The notes beneath the pieces are model-generated. The model was given only the letters and a program-made list of their open reading frames with translations, searched no databases and had not been told where the DNA came from. The position numbers and the translations under genes were made by a program. Below, piece after piece: positions 63,510-64,000 of a stretch of DNA of 64,000 nt (the first letter of the stretch is position 1; each line of letters starts with the position of its first letter). Location: positions 44,218,118-44,282,117 of the forward strand of contig CM050653.1 of the NCBI GenBank assembly GCA_027574665.1, given 5' to 3'. This DNA comes from Rhynochetos jubatus. Its lineage: Eukaryota; Chordata; Aves; Eurypygiformes; Rhynochetidae.

Positions 63510-64000
63510 CTATAATCTTTGTTATTTTCTGATTTCAGAGATATGAACTGGATGAATCAGTATGCAATTCTGTAAATGAACAAGGCTTCAGATCTACCTC
63601 CAAAACTCCAGCTGCTCCTTTTGCTAGACTGATTTCCCTTGCTGTTCTTGCCTGGACACCTCAGGACAGTCCAAGGACATGTACAAGGTGCTGTCTGATA
63701 GATGTACGTTATGAAGTTTGGTTCATCAGATGAATGCTGTCTCCATTATTAGATTTTTATTTGATGGTTTATTGGTTCCAGTCCCTGGCATCAGTGCAGT
63801 AAACTTGAAAACCCCAAAGCCTCTTGACATTTAATAGTGTTACATAGAACTCCCTGATACGATTTTTTTTTTTTTTTTTTTTTAATAAACAGAATGCCCT
63901 TATTGTAACTGTACTGGCTCATGCTCCTTGGTAAAGGAGCAATAAAGTTGCAAATTGCATGATTTGTCAGTCTGGAAATGCTTGTGCAACCCATTTCTGT
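63510..64000. other. Unique non-coding sequence to the window end
   Basis: Contains T21 at 63863-63883 followed by AATAAAC. No gene recognised and nothing cut by the window edge can be identified. Confidence 0.55.
63863..63883 (+). repeat. Poly-T run (21 T)
   Basis: The longest A/T homopolymer in the window, flanked by 'atacga' and 'aataaac'. Confidence 0.9.

Noticed and set aside
1-64000. tRNA, rRNA, snRNA, CRISPR arrays, bacterial-type operons, CpG-island promoters
   Set aside because: I looked for B-box text, U6/U1-like starts, regularly spaced repeats and dense CpG clusters and saw none. The repeat content shows a bird nuclear genome.

Overview
This 64 kb window reads as ordinary non-coding DNA from a bird genome: a long intron or an intergenic stretch on an A+T-rich part of a chromosome. 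The identification rests on repeats. There are five 5'-truncated CR1 LINE fragments, the dominant avian retrotransposon, recognisable from the RT/ORF2 tail and the conserved 3' end. There are also two solo LTRs of families that I recognise as avian endogenous retrovirus LTRs, each bounded by a perfect 5-bp target-site duplication. The retroviral internal regions are absent.

Layout, left to right. 1-3790 is unique sequence. 3796-4921 is a G+C-rich solo LTR on the plus strand (duplication CTGTT). 5985-6048 is a CR1 3'-end scrap on the minus strand. 7822-8398 is a second solo LTR on the minus strand (duplication AACTG), carrying a 21-C run. 10968-10997 is a 30-C run, followed by an old CR1 fragment on the minus strand (about 11125-11525). 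16782-16812 is a nearly perfect 31-bp palindrome. CR1 fragments on the plus strand follow at about 18425-18775 and 21837-23020. From 23 to 63 kb the sequence is mostly unique, with small structures: an A/C-only tract at 23.4 kb, a hairpin at 35.85 kb, a 36-bp tandem duplication at 40.6 kb, two diverged 88-bp copies 1,150 bp apart at 40.9 and 42.0 kb, a 22-C run at 46.2 kb and a 230-bp A/C-rich tract at 54.4 kb. A minus-strand CR1 fragment lies at 63165-63509.

I support no protein-coding gene, tRNA, snRNA, rRNA, microRNA or CRISPR array. The open reading frames are about as long and as frequent as chance predicts in A+T-rich DNA, and the longest one lies antisense inside the first LTR. A few spans look like exons, with good splice signals and an open frame. 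They are listed as low-confidence leads because pseudo-exons of this quality are common in introns. I did not find a convincing new biological system. The best unexplained signals are the 31-bp palindrome, the 88-bp repeat pair and the three long poly-C runs on one strand.
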